A stretch of DNA of 64,000 nt from Spirochaetales bacterium. Its GTDB lineage: Bacteria > Spirochaetota > Spirochaetia > Sphaerochaetales > Sphaerochaetaceae. The notes beneath the pieces are model-generated. The model ran no database searches, had not been told where the DNA came from, and was given only the letters and a program-made list of their open reading frames with translations. The position numbers were made by a program, and so were the translations under genes. Numbering within the stretch: the stretch's first letter is position 1; every line of letters starts with the position of its first letter. The stretch spans positions 62,001 to 126,000 of the forward strand of contig JAQYHB010000045.1 in assembly GCA_028722305.1 (NCBI GenBank). Direction: 5' to 3'. This document shows, piece after piece, positions 1-9,117 of this stretch.

Positions 1-152
1 AAATAGCGGTGCCCCCACCCGCTAAGATGGCTTGGGTCGTCATGGAAACGAGAGGCGAACCCGTCGACCTCTTTCCGCATCTGCTCAATTGCGGTACGGA
101 AAAGAGCTTTTTTCATAACCGCGCCCGCAAAGCCATAATCCAACAATTGCAT
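1..152 (-). CDS. Heparinase II/III-like protein, N-terminal part (cut by window edge)
   Basis: Only about 50 codons are present. The reading frame opens with MQLLDYGFAGAVMKKALF and runs on past base 1 without a stop. The segment DDPSHLSGWGHRYF resembles the N-terminal part of intracellular heparinase II/III-like polysaccharide lyases, where a WGHxYFC motif precedes a Cys-rich turn; this is recalled family knowledge and the diagnostic remainder lies outside the window. The ATG overlaps the stop codon of the lyase gene upstream (TAATG), which implies translational coupling and makes this the last visible gene of the importer/lyase operon. It would be a second lyase acting on the same imported glycan. 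Confidence is limited by length. Confidence 0.55.
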   Translation of the reverse strand, partial: MQLLDYGFAGAVMKKALFRTAIEQMRKEVDGFASRFHDDPSHLSGWGHRY

Positions 153-2068
153 TACCGCACCTCCCCATCCTGATGCAATGGAATCTGATAGCTCCTGCCA
201 TCAACGCGAAGCTCTTCCTTCCCGAGGCAGAAGTCGACAGAGACTCCAGCTACGGTGAACAACTCCGCAAAAACCGTCCGGGTATTCCTTGTCGTCGTAG
301 AAAGTTGCAACGAATGTTCATCCACATGCGTAACTATGTCCGGTTCCTGTGGAGTCATCATCGCGGAAATGGTTTGCACCTCCGTCCGGACCCGATATGG
401 GTGGTCGCAAAGCACCCGATAGGAGACATCGCTCGCGGGATACTTCCAGTGGCCCTCGCCAGTCAAGGTCGGATGTTCATAGGTGTTGGTAACCAGCGTA
501 TAGATGTGTTCTTCCTCGGAGTCCAAGATGGTCACCATGCAAAGCCATGTTCCTGGCAGGATAAGGAATGTGCGACTAACCCTCTTCATCTTCAAGTCAA
601 GAGGATATGTCTCTTCCGTCCGGCCCTCGCACGAGTAGACGCCATCATGTTCACGCAACGGGCTCATCGACCCGCACATCGACTCGTCCGGTCTGTATTC
701 CGGGTTGGCCTTGATCCGCGCCTCGGCGCTCGCCCTCCACACGTCGCTGACGTGCATCACATCAGCGTACTTTCCATCGACAAGAGGAACGCAATGAACG
801 CTCGGATCGATTGTACGGTTGTAACCGTCATCCGCAATGATATAGTGACTGCCAAGAACCAGCTGATAGGCAAGGTTGTCGGGATGCTGGTGTCCTAGGG
901 ACATGCATTTCCAACCATGTTCGCGATTGATCTTCCAGCCCTGTTTCCACTGGCTCTCACCGCCCGGACAACCACACTTGGCTGAAAAGACCATCGCATC
1001 CTTCTTCCAGCTTGAGCGAATAGAAACCAAACCAAGATCAGGGAATTCCCTTGCAAGAGGCAAATTCTGGAAATCAGATTCCTTCACCGAGGAATCGAAC
1101 CAGATGAATTCAAGACCAGCTTCCGGTTGAATGCCGGGATGGACCTTGCTCTTCGCTATCTCGTCTTTTAGGAATACCGTTGTAGTCAAATTTCCCAATC
1201 TCTGGGCATATCCGTTACGGTACATGCGAGCGACCAGGTAATAGACACAGGCAGGATGGCTCGAGTAGAGGTCGTGAGTATCCCCGAAATTCAGGTTGCG
1301 GGCAAGATCCGGACTACTCTGGTACAAACGGTAGAAAAACGTATTCTGCAAGTATCCACTCTGCAGGAAGTAATCTTTCCCTCCCTCGCCGCGTTCCATC
1401 CATGCGTAAACGAAAAGCCACATGCCACCGTATCTCCAGTAGCAACAACCTTCGTAATTGCTCCCATCGCTCGCAAGAACAGAGAATACCTTTTCGAAAT
1501 TAGCTCGGACAAGACCTATTGCTCCTTGGTCGGAAAGACCATGGTGCTGCAAATAGTAACCAGCAGCTGCGATACCGGTCATGTTGATCCAGTTATGATT
1601 TTGCCAATACTCTGTCGGCCAGCCGCTTCCCTGATGGCTCGCAATATGGGAAAGGAAAATGGCGAGGTGACGGCTGATTGTCTGGTTATAGGTTGTTTTC
1701 CTTGTTCCATCCAATTCATCGTACAACCAGTCGCAGGCACAGCTCATGCCCCAAAGCACCCAGGAAGCGGAAAGGTCGACGTCAATGTTCCGGGAATCAC
1801 TGCCCCACCCCGGATAGGATGTAAGCGCATCCAGCCATGCATAAGCATGGTCGCGATACGCTTCCTTTCCCGTCAGCTTATAGGCAAGGGAAAGATTAAA
1901 GACGTAAAGGGCCATGAAGGTGATACTCATGGAAGGATGTGTGGCAGGCGGTACAATTTCCATTTCCCGCTGGACCTCAGCCAACAATCGCTCTCTTTGA
2001 GGAAAACAGTCATTCCATGCCTTACCCAATCTTGTCCAATCATCAATCATCAGTGCTTGATATCGCAT
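152..2068 (-). CDS. Heparinase II/III family polysaccharide lyase, probably cytoplasmic
   Basis: A 638-residue protein predicted to cleave uronic-acid-containing oligosaccharides by beta-elimination. An alpha-helical toroid-like N-terminal half carries NHNWIN at about residues 157-162 and the Tyr-containing YWRYGG at about 210-215. The C-terminal heparinase_II_III region starts near GHQHPDN (392-398) and YIIADDGYN. In heparinase II-type lyases an Asn/His, a Tyr and a His at such positions form the active site; that assignment is by analogy. No signal peptide is visible, so it probably acts on imported oligomers. The ATG at 2068 is preferred over an in-frame start 45 bases upstream because a purine-rich AAAGGA precedes it. 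It overlaps the end of the membrane gene upstream by 19 bases. The exact substrate (heparin-like, alginate, ulvan) cannot be told. Confidence 0.82.
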   Translation of the reverse strand: MRYQALMIDDWTRLGKAWNDCFPQRERLLAEVQREMEIVPPATHPSMSITFMALYVFNLSLAYKLTGKEAYRDHAYAWLDALTSYPGWGSDSRNIDVDLSASWVLWGMSCACDWLYDELDGTRKTTYNQTISRHLAIFLSHIASHQGSGWPTEYWQNHNWINMTGIAAAGYYLQHHGLSDQGAIGLVRANFEKVFSVLASDGSNYEGCCYWRYGGMWLFVYAWMERGEGGKDYFLQSGYLQNTFFYRLYQSSPDLARNLNFGDTHDLYSSHPACVYYLVARMYRNGYAQRLGNLTTTVFLKDEIAKSKVHPGIQPEAGLEFIWFDSSVKESDFQNLPLAREFPDLGLVSIRSSWKKDAMVFSAKCGCPGGESQWKQGWKINREHGWKCMSLGHQHPDNLAYQLVLGSHYIIADDGYNRTIDPSVHCVPLVDGKYADVMHVSDVWRASAEARIKANPEYRPDESMCGSMSPLREHDGVYSCEGRTEETYPLDLKMKRVSRTFLILPGTWLCMVTILDSEEEHIYTLVTNTYEHPTLTGEGHWKYPASDVSYRVLCDHPYRVRTEVQTISAMMTPQEPDIVTHVDEHSLQLSTTTRNTRTVFAELFTVAGVSVDFCLGKEELRVDGRSYQIPLHQDGEVR

Positions 2069-2544
2069 GTTTTTTCCTTTTTCAAAGCAAGACGGACTTT
2101 TTCCGTCACCCAATACAAAGTCACATACAATGTGGCGAACAAGAACGGCTCTCCTTTCAATGCCACCGTACCTTCAGGCAAATGGAACAGCTGGAGTATG
2201 CAGATATTGGCCACGTGGTAAATCAAGGCCACCATTGCCACACACAGCATGCATCGGAAAAGCTGGGCAAGTTTATAGAGGTATGCAACACGTCTGGATC
2301 GGGCGAAATAGGCGATATTGGCCACCTTTCCGTGCTCGGTCAAGTCGAACATCCGCCAAAGAATCGGGTCCAGCACGAAAACCGTCAGGCATCCCGTACC
2401 TGTAGCCAACGTGAAGACCAAGTCAATCGTTGTCAACCGTGATCCAAGCGGAGTTCCGAACGCCACAAAAAAGTAGACGACTCCTGCCAGGTACCAGCGG
2501 CAGACCATTGCCTTCGCATTATCCGACAACCTGTGTCTTTTCAT
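2050..2544 (-). CDS. Unknown small membrane protein D of the lyase/ABC operon
   Basis: 164 residues with about four hydrophobic segments (near YLAGVVYFFVAFG, CLTVFVLDPILW, CMLCVAMVALIYHVA and LFATLYVTLYWV), a Lys/Arg-rich N-terminus (MKRHRLSDNAK) and a basic tail (ALKKEKTCDIKH). No family is recognised; the size and context recall YesL/DUF624-type proteins found beside LplABC importers, but no signature could be confirmed. The start at 2544 is supported by an ATGA overlap with the stop of the gene upstream and by a GGAAA sequence before it. It sits between another membrane gene and the lyase, so it probably assists the importer or senses its state. Function unknown. Confidence 0.7.
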   Translation of the reverse strand: MKRHRLSDNAKAMVCRWYLAGVVYFFVAFGTPLGSRLTTIDLVFTLATGTGCLTVFVLDPILWRMFDLTEHGKVANIAYFARSRRVAYLYKLAQLFRCMLCVAMVALIYHVANICILQLFHLPEGTVALKGEPFLFATLYVTLYWVTEKVRLALKKEKTCDIKH

Positions 2545-3014
2545 GCTGTTTCCTTTCCATGGAAAAGGAAGCTCAGGATGGTCAGTACGAACGAAACACC
2601 GTAGCAGACAAGCATGGAGACGGTAAGGGTAACCGCACGGGTGACCACCTCCGGCTCCCGAAGCGTCTGCTGGTACCCAAGCGCGTAACGGTAAATGCCC
2701 AGCAGCCAGAACAGCAACAAGCAATCTGCCAGCATGAACACCATAAATAGGATCTTGCTTGCCGTTTCATCATCCTTCACCCTCGTTGCCTCGAAAAGTA
2801 CAACCAGCCCGACTAGGACAGAAAGGAACATGACGAAACCACAAATCTGATCCTCAAGTTTGAGGAGCGCGGCAACATGAACCGGAGTGAGAATCAGGTG
2901 AAGAAGAGGAACGACCACCATGACCAGCTTGGCCCAGTCGATCGGTCCCTTCTCCTTGAGGGCCACAACGAAACGACGCTTGCGCTCGAATGCTGTCAAC
3001 TTTACTTCTTCCAT
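2541..3014 (-). CDS. Unknown small membrane protein C of the lyase/ABC operon
   Basis: 157 residues with a charged N-terminus (MEEVKLTAFERKRRFVVALK) followed by about four transmembrane segments and a short tail. No domain is recognised. The gene begins one base after the ATPase stop at 3016 and ends in an ATGA overlap with membrane protein D, so the two are almost surely co-translated. Its shape (short cytoplasmic start, four helices, about 160 residues) resembles proteins A and B encoded on the other side of the ATPase gene, which suggests a set of related accessory subunits; sequence identity by eye is low. Confidence 0.7.
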   Translation of the reverse strand: MEEVKLTAFERKRRFVVALKEKGPIDWAKLVMVVVPLLHLILTPVHVAALLKLEDQICGFVMFLSVLVGLVVLFEATRVKDDETASKILFMVFMLADCLLLFWLLGIYRYALGYQQTLREPEVVTRAVTLTVSMLVCYGVSFVLTILSFLFHGKETA

Positions 3015-3015
3015 C

Positions 3016-4086
3016 TCATACCTCCAGTCTCATCGTCGTGTTGCCATCGAAGAAATGTGCGTTCTCCATCGAAAAGGAGACCCATTCCTTGGCGTTATTC
3101 GGCACATAGTCTGGAATGGATCCGGTAATCACCAAATTCCCCAGTTTGAACAGCACGTAAAAGCGACTGCCGATAAATTGGGTATCCATCACCACCAGTT
3201 CCATGCCTTCATCTTGCCTGGTCGTTGCAATTTGTAGGTGCTCGGGGCGGATGCCGATGATTACCGGCTTCCCCTCTTCGCGTCCGACCTTGGCAGGCAC
3301 GGCCAAGTTGATTCCCAAATCCTTGTTGACGAAACGTCCTCCAAGAATCTTTCCAGGAATAAAATTCATCGGCGGAGTCCCGATAAACCCGGCAACAAAG
3401 GTATTCGCCGGCTTCGTGTAGATTTCCTGGGGAGTCCCCACTTGCTGGATGACTCCGTGATCAATCACGACTATGCGATCTGCCATGGTCATTGCCTCAA
3501 CCTGGTCGTGGGTTACGTACAGCGTGGTGATGGCAAGCTGTCGTTGCAACTTGACAATTTCTGCACGAGTGTGTGCCCGAAGCTTTGCATCCAAGTTGGA
3601 GAGCGGTTCATCCATCAAGAAAACTCTCGTCTTGCGTGCGACAGCTCGTCCGAGCGAGACTCGTTGTTTCTGTCCGCCCGAAAGTTGTCCGGGAAGCCGG
3701 GTCAAGTAATTCTGGATTTGCAGGAACCTGCTAGTATCCATGACCCGGTCAAAAATCTCGCCCTTGTCGACATGCCTGACCCTCAGACTCATGCCGACGT
3801 TGTCATAGACGGTCAGTTGAGGATACAACGCGTAATCCTGGAATACGACAGAAATATCGCGCTCCACCGGTGGCTGGTCGTTGATTCTGACTCCGTCAAG
3901 GTATAGGTCGCCTTCCGAAATTTCCTCAAGTCCCGCGGTCATACGAAGCACGGTTGACTTTCCACAGCCGGAAGGCCCGACAATCACGATAAACTCACCA
4001 TCGTGGATTGACAGGTTGAAGTCACTGACCGCACGCACCACACCGTTGTAGATCTTTCCGATATGCTTGTATTCCAACATGCCCAT
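3016..4086 (-). CDS. Sugar ABC transporter ATP-binding protein, UgpC/MsmK type
   Basis: 356-residue ATPase energising a sugar importer. Walker A GPSGCGKST, a Q-loop (VVFQDYALYPQ), the ABC signature LSGGQKQR, Walker B VFLMDEPLSNLD and the switch His in YVTHDQVEAM are all visible. A C-terminal OB-fold regulatory (TOBE) part follows FVAGFIGTPPMNFI, as in MalK/UgpC. The start at 4086 is chosen because GGAGG lies just upstream; the longer frame overlaps the preceding gene. LplABC-type importers often lack their own ATPase and share one, so a dedicated copy inside this operon is notable. It lies between two pairs of unknown membrane genes and probably serves the permeases at 7281-9117. Confidence 0.92.
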   Translation of the reverse strand: MGMLEYKHIGKIYNGVVRAVSDFNLSIHDGEFIVIVGPSGCGKSTVLRMTAGLEEISEGDLYLDGVRINDQPPVERDISVVFQDYALYPQLTVYDNVGMSLRVRHVDKGEIFDRVMDTSRFLQIQNYLTRLPGQLSGGQKQRVSLGRAVARKTRVFLMDEPLSNLDAKLRAHTRAEIVKLQRQLAITTLYVTHDQVEAMTMADRIVVIDHGVIQQVGTPQEIYTKPANTFVAGFIGTPPMNFIPGKILGGRFVNKDLGINLAVPAKVGREEGKPVIIGIRPEHLQIATTRQDEGMELVVMDTQFIGSRFYVLFKLGNLVITGSIPDYVPNNAKEWVSFSMENAHFFDGNTTMRLEV

Positions 4087-4087
4087 C

Positions 4088-4537
4088 TCACACCTCCTGC
4101 CCCACAAGTTCCTTCCCTTCTGGCGTGGCAAGGAACCTCGCGCGTCTCTTGGAACACACGAGGCTTATCAGACTGGCGGCAAGCTCCACCATCCCCTCCA
4201 AAAGAGTCACCACAAACAAGACGCGCTGGTTCGAGGTTGGCTTCAGGAAAACCGGCAAGAGGACGAAAGCCCTGAGGAGCGCATACCCGGCGCAGGCAAG
4301 CCCCACATAGGCCCATCCGACTTGGTAGACATTTACTTTCACACCCACGCTGAACAGCACAAAGAGGAGAATGATATTGATGCCGCAGGAGATTCCCATC
4401 ATGATTCCGACCGGAATCGAATCAAGAATCCGAATCGAGAAAACCAACTCGAAGAGAATTGCTGTCAGAGTCAGGCCATAGCCGGTCGAGTTCTTGCAGA
4501 AGACCGACACTTTGACATTCTTGGAAACTTCGCTCAT
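4088..4537 (-). CDS. Unknown small membrane protein B of the lyase/ABC operon
   Basis: 149 residues: a short N-terminus (MSEVSKNVKVSVFCKNSTG), about four hydrophobic helices and a basic tail (CSKRRARFL). No recognised domain. The start at 4537 shares an ATGA overlap with the stop of membrane protein A, and a longer frame lacks support. The stop lies one base before the ATPase start. Its tight coupling with A and the ATPase points to a role in or around the transport complex; the function is unknown. Confidence 0.7.
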   Translation of the reverse strand: MSEVSKNVKVSVFCKNSTGYGLTLTAILFELVFSIRILDSIPVGIMMGISCGINIILLFVLFSVGVKVNVYQVGWAYVGLACAGYALLRAFVLLPVFLKPTSNQRVLFVVTLLEGMVELAASLISLVCSKRRARFLATPEGKELVGQEV

Positions 4538-5070
4538 TTCTTTCCAGCCTCCACCCTGACGAACAATGCATGTGATACGGCAAGCATGACGCCAAAGGCC
4601 AAACACACCAACGCAAAGAGCGATTCCACCAAATATCCCAGCAGAAACGTCCTTGTCCTCGGGACATAGTCGAAACCGCCTTCCAGACGGACCTTTGAGT
4701 AGTCCGCCGACAGGTATACCGGTTCGAGACCTGCCAGCGTCGCGATAAGCATCACCGTCCGTACGAAGAGAGCGGCAAGGAGCACATCCATCACCACAAG
4801 CGCAATCATGTCAGGCACTTTGCGGTTTGTCTCAAAGACAAAAGAGAGAACGGCCACCAACAAAGCACAGACTGCCAAATGAAACAGACTGCGGTTATAG
4901 CCTTGCAGAAGCACATCATGCAGGTATGCCACCGGCTTGTTCGCCTTCAACTGGAGACCGAACAGATCCTTGAAATCCGTCATGAATCCAAGCGACAGCA
5001 CAAATAAAGCGATGCCCATCACCAAGAACAGCACAGCACATATTCTCTGCAAACGGAACGTTCTCTCCAT
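4534..5070 (-). CDS. Unknown small membrane protein A of the lyase/ABC operon
   Basis: 178 residues. The N-terminus (MERTFRLQR) is basic and leads straight into a hydrophobic helix; three further helices follow, with an extracytoplasmic-looking loop around residues 115-140 (EPVYLSADYSKVRLEGGFDYV). A Shine-Dalgarno-like GGAAAG lies before the ATG. No family is recognised. It is the first gene after the binding-protein gene, separated from it by a strong hairpin (5090-5115), so its expression is probably lower than that of the binding protein. Its location suggests an accessory component of the oligosaccharide importer. Confidence 0.7.
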   Translation of the reverse strand: MERTFRLQRICAVLFLVMGIALFVLSLGFMTDFKDLFGLQLKANKPVAYLHDVLLQGYNRSLFHLAVCALLVAVLSFVFETNRKVPDMIALVVMDVLLAALFVRTVMLIATLAGLEPVYLSADYSKVRLEGGFDYVPRTRTFLLGYLVESLFALVCLAFGVMLAVSHALFVRVEAGKK

Positions 5071-5089
5071 TTTCTTTCCTCTCTTCCCG

Positions 5090-5115
5090 TAGAGAGGAGA
5101 ATATTCCCCTCTCTA
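5090..5115 (-). terminator. Intercistronic hairpin after the binding-protein gene
   Basis: A nearly perfect 26-base palindrome with TAGAGAGG arms around a GAATATTC core lies 12 bases after the binding-protein stop and before the next gene. No long T-run follows. It is more likely a 3'-stabilising or partial-termination hairpin than a full terminator, as often seen after periplasmic binding-protein genes. Confidence 0.6.
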
Positions 5116-5127
5116 TGGAACAATCTC

Positions 5128-7266
5128 TCAGTTGCTATCCTTCATCACTTCGTAAGCAGCCTGAATGGTAGATACATAGGTATCCAGACCTTTGCTCTTG
5201 AAGTACTGGAGGTATTCATCATAATCCTGCGGAACCGTCGCACCGCTCGGTGCATTGCGCAGGCTCTTGTAGCGGATTATGTTGAACATCATCTCGACCA
5301 CATCCTCGCTCTCAATCGAGGTGGACTTCTTGATGATTTCGCTCTGGCGAGGAGTCAGGCTGTATGCCGGTGGAGTCAGGGTGTAATAGTAGGGGTTGTC
5401 TCCCTTTGGCCCCTCTCCAGCATAGGTCGGGATGGTCAGGGTGGAACTGGTCAACAGCTTCCAGGCATCAAAACCACGCTGAGAGGTGTATTGGTATTCG
5501 AAGCCGATTTCCTTCTGATAACCAATCGCCATCTGGCAACCGACCCAGTCGCGCAGGAAGGAGGAAAGGTCGCCCTTCTGATAAAGAGCAGCAGCCTTCG
5601 GGGTCCAATCCTTGTACAGCGGCCATTTCTTGCCATCCGGTCCGAGGTATCCATCCGTCGAAGCGATGTCGTCAAGCAAGCCATAGTTCTGCATCAGATG
5701 ACCTTCGTCCGTAAAGAAATAATCCATCACGGCCGCAGCACGCTCAATCTGTTCCGGAGTACCAGCCTTAGACAGCGCCCAACCATCGCTCTTGATGACA
5801 CGGCTGTTGTCCATGTAGTACTGCCAGACACCATTGACCTTAGCTACCGGAGGCAGAATGGTAATAATGTCGGGATTCAGGGCATCCGCTGTCGAAGAGG
5901 CGATGAAGTCGTACGTCATGAAGCCGTACCGCGGCTTGTCGGAAGAGTCGGTGCCCCACAGCGCACTGCGGAAGTTGCCTTTGTTGGACAGATCCATCAT
6001 GTCGCTATAGATCAAACCTTCAGCCTGCCAGTCGCTGAGCTTGCAAAGCAGGTCATAGACTTCAGGCATCGAGTAGGTATATTCGACCTGTCCGTCCTTA
6101 TCGATCATCCAGCGAGAGCTGTATGAATCGGAACCATGGACTTTGACGCCATCATAGTAGGTTCCCATACGGATCAGCTCCTCGCGGAACGAGGCTTGAC
6201 GAGCGAAATACGGCCAGACCTGGTCAGCCTTTCCGTCTGTCAGGAACTTCGGGTTGGCCTTGATGACGCGGTACAGGGCGACAAGTTCATCAACATCGTA
6301 GGCCGCCTTCTCTCCCAAGAACAGCTCGGAGGGATTCTCATAGTCGTAATTGCGCTTAATGTAGGAAATCAATGCGTCGGCAAGGGTCTTGCCATTCTTG
6401 ACTGGAAGGGCATTCTGAATCTCGACGATGTCCTCTGCAGTCTTTTTGGTAATACTGACACCCTCTTTTGGAGTGACAGTTCCACCATTGGCACCGGTAC
6501 GGGCGTTGGCTCCGACATAGAACGGCTTCACGTAAGTTGTGAAGGCGTCGGTATCGAAAGCGGCAGTATCCCCATCCAGAAGCCTGGATACCCAGCTACC
6601 ACGAATACAGAAAGTCCGTCCGATGGTGCCGATTTCCGCGATGTATGGGATGAAGTAGATATTGCCATCATAGCAGGTGATTGCCTTGCGAACGTTCGGA
6701 TTGGCATCCAGATATGCTTTGAAGTTAGGCATATACCCCTGTTCCATCAGCTCGGACAGATTGGTGAAGTAGCCTTGGGCACCGTATCCCATCAATTGGG
6801 TAGCGACATTGCTTCCACCGTAAATGTTTGCTCCAGTGAATCCGCTAGTCGACTCCGTATTGATCATGTCCGTGGATTTGGCATCCTGAATACCGACATC
6901 GTTGATCTTGACGTTGAACTTCTTTTCCACTTCCTGCCACATCGGCTTCAGCATGCCGGCGGTAATGACATCCCCGTTGGCAAGTGTCATGGGGGTACTC
7001 TGGTTGAATGTCATCGTGCGGTTCTTGTTTCCATATGCGAGGTTGAATTTCAACTCAACCTGCTTGGAGAGATCTACCGTTTTCGGTTGCACTTCTTCCT
7101 TCGTGGCCGCTGCTGTAGCTTGGGCGACCGGAGCTTTTGCTGTCGCAGCCTCACTGCTCTCTGGAGCCTGCGATCCCGCAGGAACGGACGCTTTCTTGGA
7201 ACAACCGGAAAGGAATGCCAAGGTAGCGCTCAACGCAATCACGCTCCACAAAACTGAACGTTTCAT
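5128..7266 (-). CDS. Extracellular solute-binding lipoprotein (LplA/YtcQ-like)
   Basis: 712-residue sugar-binding lipoprotein that delivers oligosaccharide to the permeases encoded just upstream. The signal peptide ends in lipobox LSGC with Cys22 as the lipidation site, followed by an Ala/Thr/Glu-rich linker to about residue 65. The mature part has the large mixed alpha/beta character of family 1 binding proteins of LplABC systems, but is longer than the usual 500-560 residues. The gap to the upstream permease gene is 14 bases, with GGAGGAA before the ATG. Assignment to uronate oligosaccharides rests on the lyase genes of the same operon, not on the binding site. Confidence 0.88.
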   Translation of the reverse strand: MKRSVLWSVIALSATLAFLSGCSKKASVPAGSQAPESSEAATAKAPVAQATAAATKEEVQPKTVDLSKQVELKFNLAYGNKNRTMTFNQSTPMTLANGDVITAGMLKPMWQEVEKKFNVKINDVGIQDAKSTDMINTESTSGFTGANIYGGSNVATQLMGYGAQGYFTNLSELMEQGYMPNFKAYLDANPNVRKAITCYDGNIYFIPYIAEIGTIGRTFCIRGSWVSRLLDGDTAAFDTDAFTTYVKPFYVGANARTGANGGTVTPKEGVSITKKTAEDIVEIQNALPVKNGKTLADALISYIKRNYDYENPSELFLGEKAAYDVDELVALYRVIKANPKFLTDGKADQVWPYFARQASFREELIRMGTYYDGVKVHGSDSYSSRWMIDKDGQVEYTYSMPEVYDLLCKLSDWQAEGLIYSDMMDLSNKGNFRSALWGTDSSDKPRYGFMTYDFIASSTADALNPDIITILPPVAKVNGVWQYYMDNSRVIKSDGWALSKAGTPEQIERAAAVMDYFFTDEGHLMQNYGLLDDIASTDGYLGPDGKKWPLYKDWTPKAAALYQKGDLSSFLRDWVGCQMAIGYQKEIGFEYQYTSQRGFDAWKLLTSSTLTIPTYAGEGPKGDNPYYYTLTPPAYSLTPRQSEIIKKSTSIESEDVVEMMFNIIRYKSLRNAPSGATVPQDYDEYLQYFKSKGLDTYVSTIQAAYEVMKDSN

Positions 7267-7280
7267 ACAATTCCTCCTTA

Positions 7281-8144
7281 TTAACCTTTCACACCACCCA
7301 AGTTGACACCTCGGGTGAAATATTTCTGTATGTACGGATAGACGACCAGAACAGGGACAATCGAACAGACGATGATGGCATACGCAAGACTATCAGCGCT
7401 GTAATCCAAGACAACGACCGATTCGTCATACATCTTCTGGTAGTTCTCTATCAGTTGTCTCAGATACACCTGCAACGGCTGCTCAAAAGAATTTGCAATC
7501 AATATGCGGGACCAGTAGTATCCGTTCCAGCGGCTGATGGCGTAGAAAAGCGTTACCGTGGCAATGGAAGCCTTGCTCATCGGCAAATAGACTTTTCCGA
7601 ACAACTGGAACTCGTTAGCGCCATCAACAATAGCTGCCTCTTCCAACTCTTTGGGAATGCTGGAGAAATAGTTACGCAACAAGATGATGTTATATGCCTG
7701 GATACCAAAGGCTATCACGATGCCCCATCGGTCGGTGATGCCCATTCCCTTGTAGTTCAGATACAGAGGAATCATGCCTGCGGAGAACCACATGGTCAGT
7801 ACAAGGAAGAAGTTCCACTGCCTGCTGAACATCAATCTCCTGCACTGCAGGGCATAAGCTCCAGGCAGGGAAATGGCCATGCTCCATGCGGTCCCAAGGA
7901 CCGTATAGAAAAGCGTATTGGTATAACTGATCCAAAATCCCTTGTCCAAGAGCACCATACGATAGGCTTTCAGCGTCACATCTTTGGGAAGCAGGACAAT
8001 CTGCCCACTCTCATAGGCGACCTTTCCACTGACAGAGACCGAGAAAGCATACAGCAATGGATACAGCGCCATCGCCGAAAACAAAATCACCAACGCATAT
8101 GCGAAAACCTTAAAAACAATCTCACTGCGGGAAAGACGTTCCAT
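7281..8144 (-). CDS. Carbohydrate ABC transporter permease (LplC/YtcP type)
   Basis: 287 residues, six predicted membrane helices. The conserved permease EAA loop appears as EELEEAAIVDGANEFQLFGK near residue 165-185, the contact point for the ATPase. The C-terminus PYIQKYFTRGVNLGGVKG is typical of the LplC/YtcP family. It is encoded 10 bases downstream of its partner permease, and GGAGG precedes the ATG. It forms the inner-membrane channel with the 8155-9117 product. Confidence 0.93.
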   Translation of the reverse strand: MERLSRSEIVFKVFAYALVILFSAMALYPLLYAFSVSVSGKVAYESGQIVLLPKDVTLKAYRMVLLDKGFWISYTNTLFYTVLGTAWSMAISLPGAYALQCRRLMFSRQWNFFLVLTMWFSAGMIPLYLNYKGMGITDRWGIVIAFGIQAYNIILLRNYFSSIPKELEEAAIVDGANEFQLFGKVYLPMSKASIATVTLFYAISRWNGYYWSRILIANSFEQPLQVYLRQLIENYQKMYDESVVVLDYSADSLAYAIIVCSIVPVLVVYPYIQKYFTRGVNLGGVKG

Positions 8145-8154
8145 GCCTACCTCC

Positions 8155-9117
8155 TTACCAAAGACTGGTCCTCGACACGTTGCGACTTATGGTATTTGCT
8201 CCAATGACCAGGACAAAGGCGATAAGCGAGTTGAACAAACTGGATGCCGCACCTGTTCCATAATTGCCTGAGAGAATACCGATACGTTGCTCAAAGGTGG
8301 ACAATACATCCGCAGTCACGTAGATGTTGGCGTTATACAAAAGCAAGACACGCTCGTAGCCGATGGTCAGCATCTTTCCGATGCGCATGATAATCATGAT
8401 GATCAAGGTCGGCGCCATACCAGGAATGGTGACATACCGAATCTCCTGGAACTTGTTCCCGCCATCAACCTTGAGCGCCTCGTACAAAGCAGGAGAAATA
8501 CCCATGATGGCCGCGAAGTAGACAATCGAATTGTAACCACTCTCCTTCCAGATGCCGGTAATCACATACAATGGCCGGAAATACTGGGCTTGTTGCATGA
8601 TGGAGGCATCAGGGCTTATCCAGCCGCTGTTAATCAGGAACTGGGCAATCACGCCGGTGGAGTTGACGCCATTATACACAAGCATAAGCACAATACCGGT
8701 AATCGTGACCTCGCTCAGAAAATGCGGGAGGTAGGTGACCGTCTGGGTAATCTTGCGAGCCACCTCGTTATTCATTTCACTGAACAACAGGGCAAGGATG
8801 ATAGGAACAGGGAAACCAAAGACCAGCGAGTAGGCACTGATGATGAAGGTATTACGGAACGCCTGCCAGAACTCGGTCTTGTTGACCCCTTCCATCAAGT
8901 TGAAGAAGTTGTCAAAACCGGTAAACTCGCTACCAAAAATTCCATCAATCGGATCAAACCGTTTGAAGGCAATCAGCAGTCCCACCATCGGCTTGTAGGC
9001 CCACATGCAAAACCAAATCACCATCGGAGCAAGCAGGACGTAAAGCCGCCACTCTTTTCGAATGTTTGCAAGAAACTCGCGGGCATGCCCCTTACGCATG
9101 CAAATCGGTTGCTTCAT
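8155..9117 (-). CDS. Carbohydrate ABC transporter permease (LplB/YteP type)
   Basis: 320 residues with an N-terminal cytoplasmic stretch, six helices and an EAA loop around PALYEALKVDGGNKFQEI. The ending NTISRNVSRTSLW matches the LplB class. The ATG at 9117 is chosen because AAGGAGGAACGG precedes it directly and because it overlaps the stop of the small gene upstream (ATGA). It pairs with the permease at 7281-8144. Confidence 0.93.
   Translation of the reverse strand: MKQPICMRKGHAREFLANIRKEWRLYVLLAPMVIWFCMWAYKPMVGLLIAFKRFDPIDGIFGSEFTGFDNFFNLMEGVNKTEFWQAFRNTFIISAYSLVFGFPVPIILALLFSEMNNEVARKITQTVTYLPHFLSEVTITGIVLMLVYNGVNSTGVIAQFLINSGWISPDASIMQQAQYFRPLYVITGIWKESGYNSIVYFAAIMGISPALYEALKVDGGNKFQEIRYVTIPGMAPTLIIMIIMRIGKMLTIGYERVLLLYNANIYVTADVLSTFEQRIGILSGNYGTGAASSLFNSLIAFVLVIGANTISRNVSRTSLW

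Noticed and set aside
1256-2221. 321-codon plus-strand frame over the lyase gene
   Set aside because: Crosses the lyase start and the overlapping membrane gene; no ribosome site and no domain.
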